NCBI GenBank assembly: GCA_002394365.1
Contig: DGTQ01000002.1
Location: forward strand, 1-64,000
Direction: 5' to 3'
DNA: 64,000 bases
DNA from: Prevotellaceae bacterium UBA4332
GTDB taxonomy: Bacteria > Bacteroidota > Bacteroidia > Bacteroidales > Bacteroidaceae
Shown here: positions 40,987 to 48,922 of the stretch, one piece after another
Layout of the letters: each line of letters begins with the position of its first letter
How positions within the stretch are numbered: position 1 is the stretch's first letter
Notes under the pieces: generated by a model
Database searches by the model: none
Told to the model about the DNA's origin: nothing
Seen by the model: the letters and a program-made list of their open reading frames with translations, nothing else
Program-made: the position numbers and the translations under genes

Positions 40987-41357
40987 CACTTGACTCTCGA
41001 TGATTGTTCTTGTCAGCTTTGCCAGAAACAGGTTGTATAGACAATTATATTAAGCCTACGCCGAGCGGAAGCATGTAACATGCTGATGCGGGTTTTGGGT
41101 GGGAGAAGAGAGTCGCAACATACTATAAAGGCGTTTACTTTACGCATATCTTCTACTCTTCAAACGTCGAACACTTGAAGAAACTCTGTGGAAGTACTGC
41201 AACGGTAGATGTCCTCGGGATGTGTTTATACGCATCCCCTTTGCGGTTGGCGTGCATTTTTTTGCAGTGCTATAGTTTAGGGGGTATTATATACATATCG
41301 GCGTGGGCTTCGGAGTTGCTTATCTATCAGAGTTAGGCAAGTTCGACGGCCTGAAGG

Positions 41358-41395
41358 GTGAGATAGGTGACGAGCACGGATCTCACGCTTTTTTT
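41358..41395 (+). terminator. Intrinsic terminator inside the operon leader
   Basis: GTGAGAT (41358-41364) pairs with ATCTCAC (41380-41386), with an inner GTG/CAC pair, followed by GCTTTTTTT. It lies about 365 nt after the predicted start and before the antiterminator gene, where it could block transcription unless it is overridden. Confidence 0.75.
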
Positions 41396-41498
41396 ATTAT
41401 CTACTTAGTGTCTCGTTAAAATCGTGTCATAGTAGCGAATGAGCCTAAAAGCCTCTTGATACAGAGAGATAACCTGGACTTGTCACTTCCCTTCTTTA

Positions 41499-41550
41499 TT
41501 CGAAACTTCGCCCATGGGAATGTTGTCAGATACAACGGGGCGGTATCGAA
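41499..41550 (+). other. Three-tier RNA stem in the leader
   Basis: TTCGA/TCGAA (41499-41503, 41546-41550), CGCCC/GGGCG (41509-41513, 41538-41542) and GTTGT/ACAAC (41522-41526, 41532-41536) nest perfectly, separated by internal loops. It could be an antiterminator recruitment site or an mRNA stability element. Confidence 0.6.
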
Positions 41551-41629
41551 GCAAATTATCTGATCAGATATTTTTGTAAAGGTGTGCGCAGCAAAAACGT
41601 TTCTGGTTCTGTTTAGAAAAGTAAACGAA

Positions 41630-42379
41630 ATGAGTACATCAAATGATGTAAAACGCCGCAGAGGTTGCGAAAATCCTCAATGCACCAACTTTAACGTTGA
41701 TGTCCTCCCCAAAGTTAAAACACCAAAAGGTGTTAAAAACTCAAAAACAGGGGTGTCCACCATTAGTGTGCTTACTCAAACAAATGTAAATGATAAAAAG
41801 GAATGGCAAGCTACGAGTGGAGATTCCCATCCTGTCAAATGGTATGCATTAAGATTAGCATATGCTAACGAATCCAACATTAAGAAGGTTTATGATAAAA
41901 TTCTCTCGGATAATACGGTCAAAGTCAATGGATTTTTTCCAACATTTGTTAAATTCAAGAAAGAAGATGGTGTGATTAAACGAGAAGAGACTTGCCGTTT
42001 GAAGAATATTTTCTTCTTGCAAGGTACGTTTGATCAGATTAAATATTTTGTTTATGATAATTATCATTTCAAACATTTACGTTTCTATTCTCGCCATTAT
42101 CATGATGATAGGAAGGATGAGCCAATCATAATACCTGATAGAGATATTAAAAGTCTTCAAATTATTTGTAACTCAAATAATGAAGATATTATGGTTCTTG
42201 ATGATCAAGTAAGAAAATTTGAGAAAGGTCAAAAAGTAATAATTAAAGAAGGCGTATTTACTGGCGTTTCTGGGATTGTTGCAAGGTTTGCAGGTCACCA
42301 AAGGGTAGGAATAGTAATAGGATCTTCATTTACAGTTACAACAGCGTACATTCCGACTGCATTTCTGGAATTAATTTAA
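41630..42379 (+). CDS. UpxY/NusG-like transcription antiterminator
   Basis: UpxY proteins are NusG paralogues that ride with RNA polymerase and prevent premature termination of their own operon. From about residue 66 this protein has an NGN-like domain (HPVKWYALRLAYANESNIKK, FFPTFVKFKKEDG, RLKNIFFLQGTFDQIKYF). A C-terminal KOW motif follows (FEKGQKVIIKEGVFTGVSGI, then VARFAGHQRVGIVI). The N-terminal extension has RRRGCENPQC and is unlike typical UpxY. ATG 41630 (MSTSNDVKRRRG) is preferred to a GTG at 41582. It is the first gene of the operon, after a leader with a terminator. UpxY normally controls capsule loci, so its use here is notable. Confidence 0.85.
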   Translation: MSTSNDVKRRRGCENPQCTNFNVDVLPKVKTPKGVKNSKTGVSTISVLTQTNVNDKKEWQATSGDSHPVKWYALRLAYANESNIKKVYDKILSDNTVKVNGFFPTFVKFKKEDGVIKREETCRLKNIFFLQGTFDQIKYFVYDNYHFKHLRFYSRHYHDDRKDEPIIIPDRDIKSLQIICNSNNEDIMVLDDQVRKFEKGQKVIIKEGVFTGVSGIVARFAGHQRVGIVIGSSFTVTTAYIPTAFLELI

Positions 42380-42435
42380 GTATAGTCTCAAGAATATAGC
42401 AATAAAAATCCTAAACGAGAAATTTGCTTTGTTGT

Positions 42436-45400
42436 ATGGAACGAACAGTTACATTAACCCCATATAGTCTGAAAGGAAAAAGTGAAGAAATAAGCTTTAC
42501 TATCTCTGTTCAACCCAAGACCAAGAAAAATTACTGGTTTAGTATATTCAAGAGTAAAAGTCAAGAACATTGTATTACGTTTAAAATAGTTAACGTAACA
42601 ATTCCCAAAGGAGTAGATTGTGTTTTAGAAAATCTTTTCAACATCAAAAGTACAACTCCAAATTTGGTTAAGTACAATGATGGTGATTCTCCTTTTAATG
42701 TTGATGTAACTATAGACTTTAAATATGAAGCCATAACATCAGTCAAAGGTTTAGACGAGTTCCAACTTTGCTTTATGTTGGTAGGTGAAGACACAAATGG
42801 GACAAATGTTGTTTCAGAAGAGGTAAAAATAACTATTAATGTAGTCAAATTTAAACCCAGTGTAGAAGCCTCGATACAGCTCGATGCTGAGATTTTTTCT
42901 TACCAGCCTTCTGGACACAAAAAAATAGGATATTTAACAGTAATCTATGATTCAATAGAGGATATCGTTGTTGAGCAGCCCATGGTAGATTTCGAATTCT
43001 TACTGAAGTTGAAAAATGAAGAAGATGAAGAAGATGAAGAAGTTCAAGGATTGTACTGGTCCGAAAATAATGAATATTATGAGGAGAAATATATTGCAAC
43101 AAGTGTACAACCTAAAACGAAGGATATTAATGGTTACTCCCAACCGGTTTATATTATTCCTTTGTTCATAGATTTTTCTAAGTTCAAACTCAGAAACCCC
43201 CTCTCTCAATTCACTGTATTCATGCAATACGGCAGGTTTTGCAGTAGTGAAAATAAAGATAAAAAGTACAATATGTCAGTTGAGCCTGAGAAGTTTTCAA
43301 TTAAAAAAATAATAATTCCATCAACCCTATCGTTATGGGTTAAAGAACTATCTGATGCTCCAACTGAGATTACGGGGTCAAACTGCTACCATCTAAAAAA
43401 AAGAAGCTTTGAACCTGGCAGTACGCTTGTTACACCTATTGAGATCAGCATTAAAAATAAAGCGAGTGAACTGATAACACAAGATGCAGGTGTGCATATA
43501 TCAAGTATTCATGTTACTGAAAGTGGAACAGACGAATTGTATCTAAGGGATAAGTCAGGGAAACAGATTACAAGTGTTATTGTATGTAAAAATGATTTTT
43601 CTAAGAAAATCAGGAGTAGTGGATCAATATTCCTTCCTGATGGTTCCGATGATGTTTTATCTATTATTCTTGAATTTCGTCCCCAAAATATTGATTATAT
43701 TGGTACTAACAATTATGATTTCGAAGTAGTATCTACTATAGATATTAAATATTGGGAAAATTCAGAAGCATTAAATATGAGCCATCTTGCTGAGAATGAG
43801 AAGACGAAAACAGTGATGCTTATTTGGCATTTAAATATGCTTCCACATTCGGAATGGCTATGTGTAGATTATGGTTCATCAGCAATAGTATGCAAATTCG
43901 ATAAAGACCTCATAGATCTAAAGTCAAAGAAAGAAGAAATCATACGTAAAGACGCAGAACTGGTAAAATACAGAAAAGATGACATTGAGAGTGGAACAAA
44001 ATTCTTAAATTCCGATGTGCTCCTATATGAATCTTCTAATAATAAGGATGTTAACGAATCATCGCTATGCTCAGAACAATCTTCAAATGTGGTCTTACCA
44101 TACAGCAGTCAGGCTGTGTTCCTTGCTCCCACGAGTTCTCTTCTTAGAGATCGCTTCTTAACACAAATACCATGCTTGAAGGTTCTGGTCGGTAATGACT
44201 TCTTGCCAAAGGACATTCATTATGAGATGTTTAGCTATTACCACAAAGATGAAAGTGGTAACCTGGTTAAAGAGATGGCTCGAGATATACAAGATAAAGC
44301 AAACAGTTTGCTCAGCATAAACTCTATATTTAAGGAGTCTTACCATATCTTATTTAAGTATTTTGTTGCAGGTACAATTGGTACTGTTGAGAATATTAAC
44401 AAACTCGCATTAACATATCCAAACACCTATACTCCGTACCACCGTTCTATATTAAAGAGTATAGTATATAATGTATTCCCTCATTTACGAAAACTTACTT
44501 TCGTTAGTGAGAGTGATTCTGTAGCAGCATACTACATGAATCATTGGAAAGAATATCATTCCGATATAAAGAAATTAAAGGATCCTGAAGGAGAAAGGGT
44601 TTTAGTATATGATATGGGAGCTGGTACTCTTGACATAACATACTTTAAGCAGAAGTGGAATTCTACAAGATGTTATCATAAACTCGAAATACAAGGAAAA
44701 TTAGGAACAGGCAAAGCTGGAAACTATATTGACTTTGTAATCGCAACTATTGTTTGCCGCTTGGCTGGAATTGATCCTATCATAGCAAGATATGATGTTA
44801 AGGGTGATGGCGATGTGTATTCACAGCGTGTAATTCTTAAACAAGTTATTAAAAATCAGATAAAGCCAAAACTCAGTAATCCTGCCAATCATGAAATCCG
44901 ATTCACCTTACAAAATTCAGGTGGCACAATTTACACAGTTAATACAAAAGACATTGTTGAAGACCAAGCCTTTAATGAGTGTCTTGACGAGTGTACATAC
45001 GGCGTTATAGATAAATTCAAAAAATATTTAGGGAAAAAACGTCCTGCAATAGATACGGTCATTATGTCAGGCAGAAGTTGTAAACTTGTGCCATTGCAGA
45101 AGAGACTAAAAAATGCAATATCTCAGAATAGCAGGACTGAGAATATTGAATTTATTACTTTAGACTCTCCTATAAACACAAAGTTTGACAGCAGAGAAGA
45201 CAGACAAAAAACCGTCGTAGTTGAAGGTGCTGAAATTATTGCTGCGGAGTTCGATAGTGAACAAAGTAGAGTAAAGATGGTTAGTAAGCGTATATATGCT
45301 TCATATGGTTTGTCTTTTATCAACAAAGAAGGTGACATTGATTATATTGAACTTCTTAACCATCAAGATACAGACACAGATTGTTTGCCTGGTACTGTTT

Positions 45401-45711
45401 TCCAGACAGAACTGAAAGAAATACAGGTCAGCCGCAATTGCGAAGTACATTTAGTCCAGTCGTATCTCAATGAAGAAGATACAATTCAATATTTACGTGA
45501 GGGTAATATGGAATTTGTTTCGATGATGGAAAGTTTTAAAACAGAGGAGTTTTCAAAATCGGAGCTAAGTGTCAGTCTTATAATTGATAAACTTGATAAT
45601 ATAACATTGATAATTAATAATTGCCAATCAGCAGGATTACCTCCAAAGGGTATGGATCTTCAAAATCCGATTACAAAAAAGAGTCTGTGGCCATTGGTTT
45701 TCAATACGTAA
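42436..45711 (+). CDS. Large Hsp70/actin-fold ATPase (first of two)
   Basis: The 1091-residue protein carries the nucleotide-binding fold in its C-terminal part, unlike DnaK, where it is N-terminal. Residues 1 to about 465 are beta-rich, perhaps Ig-like, with an acidic EEDEEDEEVQ run near residue 200. The ATPase motifs are phosphate-1 WLCVDYGSSAIVCKF (about 473), phosphate-2 VLVYDMGAGTLDITYFK (about 721) and the adenosine motif TVIMSGRSCKLVPL (about 874). The glycines and aspartates expected in the motifs are present, so ATP binding is likely. A TTG four codons upstream is in frame, but ATG 42436 is chosen. It resembles SrfB-type Hsp70-like proteins only in broad layout. The start lies 56 nt after the antiterminator. 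Confidence 0.82.
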   Translation: MERTVTLTPYSLKGKSEEISFTISVQPKTKKNYWFSIFKSKSQEHCITFKIVNVTIPKGVDCVLENLFNIKSTTPNLVKYNDGDSPFNVDVTIDFKYEAITSVKGLDEFQLCFMLVGEDTNGTNVVSEEVKITINVVKFKPSVEASIQLDAEIFSYQPSGHKKIGYLTVIYDSIEDIVVEQPMVDFEFLLKLKNEEDEEDEEVQGLYWSENNEYYEEKYIATSVQPKTKDINGYSQPVYIIPLFIDFSKFKLRNPLSQFTVFMQYGRFCSSENKDKKYNMSVEPEKFSIKKIIIPSTLSLWVKELSDAPTEITGSNCYHLKKRSFEPGSTLVTPIEISIKNKASELITQDAGVHISSIHVTESGTDELYLRDKSGKQITSVIVCKNDFSKKIRSSGSIFLPDGSDDVLSIILEFRPQNIDYIGTNNYDFEVVSTIDIKYWENSEALNMSHLAENEKTKTVMLIWHLNMLPHSEWLCVDYGSSAIVCKFDKDLIDLKSKKEEIIRKDAELVKYRKDDIESGTKFLNSDVLLYESSNNKDVNESSLCSEQSSNVVLPYSSQAVFLAPTSSLLRDRFLTQIPCLKVLVGNDFLPKDIHYEMFSYYHKDESGNLVKEMARDIQDKANSLLSINSIFKESYHILFKYFVAGTIGTVENINKLALTYPNTYTPYHRSILKSIVYNVFPHLRKLTFVSESDSVAAYYMNHWKEYHSDIKKLKDPEGERVLVYDMGAGTLDITYFKQKWNSTRCYHKLEIQGKLGTGKAGNYIDFVIATIVCRLAGIDPIIARYDVKGDGDVYSQRVILKQVIKNQIKPKLSNPANHEIRFTLQNSGGTIYTVNTKDIVEDQAFNECLDECTYGVIDKFKKYLGKKRPAIDTVIMSGRSCKLVPLQKRLKNAISQNSRTENIEFITLDSPINTKFDSREDRQKTVVVEGAEIIAAEFDSEQSRVKMVSKRIYASYGLSFINKEGDIDYIELLNHQDTDTDCLPGTVFQTELKEIQVSRNCEVHLVQSYLNEEDTIQYLREGNMEFVSMMESFKTEEFSKSELSVSLIIDKLDNITLIINNCQSAGLPPKGMDLQNPITKKSLWPLVFNT

Positions 45712-45721
45712 TGATATAAGT

Positions 45722-47083
45722 ATGGGTCTATTCAGTAGCAAAAAAGAGGAATCCGATTCTTTGATACAGAATCTTCGTGCCGAGAATTCGAAATTAAAAG
45801 AAGATCTTATGCTGATGGCATCAATTCGTAATGCCAATGACGAATTAAAAAAGAAACTGCAAGAAACCAATGAATTGAAGCGTGATAAAGATCACTTAAT
45901 AAAACTCATATCGCGCACGTTAATTGAAAAAGGTATGGATGAGAAAATAGTTAAAGTATTTGATTATGATCCAATAATGCTTTTCAATAAGTTAATTGAA
46001 AGGTTTGAGTTGATAGATAAGCTATCCTGTATAGAGATTGATTCTATTTCAAAGGGTCAAGAATCGAATGTTTTATCACATGAACAAGTTGTTGAAGAGA
46101 ATAACAATACGCTGTCAGAAGAAGCTGAAGGTTTGCAACGAAAGTTAGAAAGGTTGACGGAAGAATACGCAAACAAAGAACATTCTTTAACTGAACAGAT
46201 AAGTTGTTTAGAATACGACAAAGCTCAGCTAAATGAGAGAATTAAACAGCTTCAACTTGACTTGGAAAACAGTCAGGCAGAAGCAAAAGAACAGGTGGAA
46301 CTTCTATCGGCTTCAAAAAATCAAGAAATAAAAGATGCTGTTACAGAGAATTCAGTGAAATACCAAAATCAGTTGAATGAAATGCAACGGCAATTAACAG
46401 GTGAATATGAAGCAAAAATAGCAGACATCAAAAATAATGTTGGACCAAGTATCGAAGAGCAGATTTCTTTGATTAAAGTGCAGGTAGTTGAACAGATGCA
46501 AAAAGTGTTAGACACTCTTTTTCAGGTGGACTACATAGTTTCTTGTAATGGAGATAACACCGAAACAGAGATTATGCAGGACAATATCAGAAACGGAGCA
46601 CGAAAAACCCTCGAAGGTTTGGCTAACATTGATATCACAAAATCAACAAGCCTTACTCAAGCACATACAAAAATTCAAGAGTTTCTGCTTAACGAAATGG
46701 AACCTATCTCGTGCTGGATGAGAAAGCTCGCTATTTATTCTGCCTATGCAAACATTCCGTTTATGATTGATGAAGGGAGGACTGATGGTATTCGCTTTAA
46801 CAGAGAGGCTACAATGTGGTCATATGCTTTGTTAGATGACATGTTAGCTGGAGTTGGTATAAAACAAATAGTTCCTGCACCCTTTATAGAACTTATTAGC
46901 GATGGAGCTTACGAAGATGCTTCTGATAGCGCAACAAAGAATATAGGAACATTTTGTCCTGATTATATTCAACGATTAGATAGAATTGATAGAATTGATA
47001 AGGCAGGAATCATCATTGATATTGCAGACGTTGGATTAATGATAGACGGTCAATTATATAGGCAAGCAAAAGTTATAATTTAG
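45722..47083 (+). CDS. Coiled-coil protein with GrpE-like C-terminal end
   Basis: The 453-residue protein starts MGLFSSKKEESDSLIQNLRA. Heptad-type coiled coil covers about 10-60 and 125-250. The C-terminal 180 residues are globular: EFLLNEMEPISCWMRKLAIY, then a segment ending ADVGLMIDGQLYRQAKVII. This last segment resembles the final strand of GrpE (GYxLxDRVIRPAxVxV), the nucleotide-exchange factor of DnaK. Placed 10 nt after an Hsp70-like gene, it may be that ATPase's exchange or scaffold partner. This is an inference; the overall sequence is not a standard GrpE. Confidence 0.6.
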   Translation: MGLFSSKKEESDSLIQNLRAENSKLKEDLMLMASIRNANDELKKKLQETNELKRDKDHLIKLISRTLIEKGMDEKIVKVFDYDPIMLFNKLIERFELIDKLSCIEIDSISKGQESNVLSHEQVVEENNNTLSEEAEGLQRKLERLTEEYANKEHSLTEQISCLEYDKAQLNERIKQLQLDLENSQAEAKEQVELLSASKNQEIKDAVTENSVKYQNQLNEMQRQLTGEYEAKIADIKNNVGPSIEEQISLIKVQVVEQMQKVLDTLFQVDYIVSCNGDNTETEIMQDNIRNGARKTLEGLANIDITKSTSLTQAHTKIQEFLLNEMEPISCWMRKLAIYSAYANIPFMIDEGRTDGIRFNREATMWSYALLDDMLAGVGIKQIVPAPFIELISDGAYEDASDSATKNIGTFCPDYIQRLDRIDRIDKAGIIIDIADVGLMIDGQLYRQAKVII

Positions 47084-47104
47084 AAAATAAAAATAAACAA
47101 AAAC

Positions 47105-48325
47105 ATGAAAGCAAAGACTATTATTCTACTTGGATTTTTCAGTTTTGCACTCGCATCTTCTTTTATAAGTTGTGGTAATAGTGGGGCAAATACTGGAGGT
47201 GGTGGCGGTCAGCCACAAGACCCCGATACCGAGGAATGTTCTGACATCAAAAAAATGATTGTTTACATTGATGCTTCTGCAAGTATTAAAGGATATTTCG
47301 GTGATGGCTCAGATGGAAAATTCGGAAATGCCATTACAAATTTGGCCCAGTATAAAGGGTTAAATTCGCCTGTGTATTTTTGGGGTGATAAAACAAAAGT
47401 TAATACTTCTGTCAATGCAAAAGGAGGTGTAAATGTTTCTTTACGAGCAAGAAGTGGTTATGGACAAGATTCTTACTTTAACAAAATGTTTGAATCAATG
47501 GCTCAACTAATTACAAATGATTCTGTTGATGCAGCATGTTTAGTGACAGACGGAATCTACGGTGTCGGTAATAATCTCACAAGAATAGATTCGCAGCATG
47601 CCGTTAAAACGTTGCCTGACTTTAAAGGAGAAATCAAAAACGTATTTTCAGGTAAAAAATTAGCAGTAGGCATCTTTAAGCTTTCTGGTAAATTTTCTGC
47701 GAATTCTAAGGGATATGCTTACATCACCTATCAAAACGTGAATATCTCTCCTATATCAATAGACAATAGACCTTTTTATGTCATTGTTATAGGTAAGCCT
47801 GGAAAAGTTAATAGTTTTGCTCAAAACAATGAGTTAGGTGCAGAGTTATCACTTGTTATGGGTGGTCATAATATTAAAATGCATAACTCATGTAAACTTT
47901 CTGATCCAAAGCATTTTGATACTGATGGTTTATGGAAAGGAAACAAAAATGATTCAAAAACAGATTTGTGTGTTTCGTTCCCACAATGTATAGGAAATGA
48001 TGAATATATAAAAAATAATATTACAGTGACTTTAAATGGCACAAAAATAAATAACTATACTATTTCAAATTCTCGTTTGGCAATTACTGAAGAGATTGAG
48101 AAAAATGCAATAGTAAAACCAGGAAAAGAAAATGAATTTAAGGTTATTATTGCAAATACAATTCCAAAGGAATGGACTAACCTATATAATGAAGATGATA
48201 AGAACATCAAGTCAAATGCTTCTATCCAAGAACGGACTTTTGGTTTACAATATCTATTAGAGGGATTACTTGAAGGTACAGGTTCAGATAATCTTGTTGA
48301 TATAAGTTTTAAGTTTAAGAAATAA
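47105..48325 (+). CDS. VWA-like lipoprotein
   Basis: The 406-residue protein has a lipoprotein signal (MKAKTIILLGFFSFALASSF, then ISC-G with the lipidated Cys at residue 23) and a Gly-rich linker. A von Willebrand A-like domain follows, with the MIDAS motif IVYIDASASIKGYFG (DxSxS form) and a later ACLVTDGIYGVG, where the Asp could complete the metal site. VWA domains bind protein partners through a metal ion. It would be anchored in the inner or outer membrane, facing the periplasm or the surface. The region after about residue 230 is beta-rich and unassigned. Confidence 0.75.
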   Translation: MKAKTIILLGFFSFALASSFISCGNSGANTGGGGGQPQDPDTEECSDIKKMIVYIDASASIKGYFGDGSDGKFGNAITNLAQYKGLNSPVYFWGDKTKVNTSVNAKGGVNVSLRARSGYGQDSYFNKMFESMAQLITNDSVDAACLVTDGIYGVGNNLTRIDSQHAVKTLPDFKGEIKNVFSGKKLAVGIFKLSGKFSANSKGYAYITYQNVNISPISIDNRPFYVIVIGKPGKVNSFAQNNELGAELSLVMGGHNIKMHNSCKLSDPKHFDTDGLWKGNKNDSKTDLCVSFPQCIGNDEYIKNNITVTLNGTKINNYTISNSRLAITEEIEKNAIVKPGKENEFKVIIANTIPKEWTNLYNEDDKNIKSNASIQERTFGLQYLLEGLLEGTGSDNLVDISFKFKK

Positions 48326-48358
48326 AATCATAATTAACAAATAATAAAATTTAAATCT

Positions 48359-48907
48359 ATGGACAAACTTTTTTTCTGGGTTAATCTCGAAGACAATTTC
48401 GATTTTCACAAACAGTTCTTCGTAGAAGAGAATGCTTTCCTTACTGGGCTGATAGTTTCTCTTGTAATTGGTGTTGTAGTTGCGGCAGCGTACTATTTCG
48501 GATGCTGTAATAGTAAGACCTCATTATCAACAGCAAATATTCCTTCGTGGATTATTGCTCTTTGCTTGGCTGGTGGTCTGGCTTATCTCGTTGCAGATTT
48601 CGCTATCATTGGAAAGGCGAACACTGTTGATGAAAATTCAATGTTCCGCAGAAATTCTTTTTATGTTTCAATGGAAAAGTATTATAACTCTAACTATGCA
48701 AGCCAAACAGAAGATGCAACGCAACTTCAAGAAATTCTTGATGAAAAGACTCAAATTTCGGATGCCCTTGATAATGGAAAGGATGTACGTCTGCCATTTG
48801 ATTTGGGTTGCGTAATTTATGCAATACTTTTCTTCTATATAACTTCAATATGCGTTAAGGGTATGACACGTGCTGGCGCTGCAATCCCTCATAAATGGCC
48901 TAATTAA
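48359..48907 (+). CDS. Inner-membrane protein of unknown family
   Basis: The 182-residue protein has three likely transmembrane segments (about 29-47, 58-78 and 147-167), with a soluble loop of about 65 residues between the second and third (MEKYYNSNYASQTEDATQLQ). Cys residues lie after the first segment (FGCCNSK). I do not recognise the family. Sitting between the VWA lipoprotein and the tubulin-like gene, it may form the membrane part of the machine. Confidence 0.7.
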   Translation: MDKLFFWVNLEDNFDFHKQFFVEENAFLTGLIVSLVIGVVVAAAYYFGCCNSKTSLSTANIPSWIIALCLAGGLAYLVADFAIIGKANTVDENSMFRRNSFYVSMEKYYNSNYASQTEDATQLQEILDEKTQISDALDNGKDVRLPFDLGCVIYAILFFYITSICVKGMTRAGAAIPHKWPN

Positions 48908-48922
48908 TAAATAAAAAATAAC

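Larger units (their letters stand above)
40993..41629 (+). promoter_or_regulatory. Long structured 5' leader of the accessory operon
   Basis: The leader contains no convincing gene. It holds hairpins AGCATG-TAA-CATGCT (41070-41084), TCTTCAA/TTGAAGA (41157-41181), GGGATGTG-TTTATA-CGCATCCC (41217-41238), the terminator at 41358-41395, and a three-tier stem at 41499-41550. Long leaders with termination signals just before UpxY-type genes are known from Bacteroides capsule operons. Here the genes downstream are not capsule genes. Confidence 0.75.

Noticed and set aside
40956..41040. Invertible promoter as in Bacteroides capsule loci
   Set aside because: No inverted recombination sites flanking the promoter and no invertase gene were seen.
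41000..41053. 17-codon leader peptide at the start of the operon transcript
   Set aside because: The frame MIVLVSFARNRLYRQLY has an ATG but sits only about 7 nt from the predicted transcript start and shows no codon run typical of attenuation.
41558..41575. ATCTGATCAGAT palindrome followed by T's as a second leader terminator
   Set aside because: The palindrome has no loop and could form only a stem of about 4 bp; too weak for a terminator.
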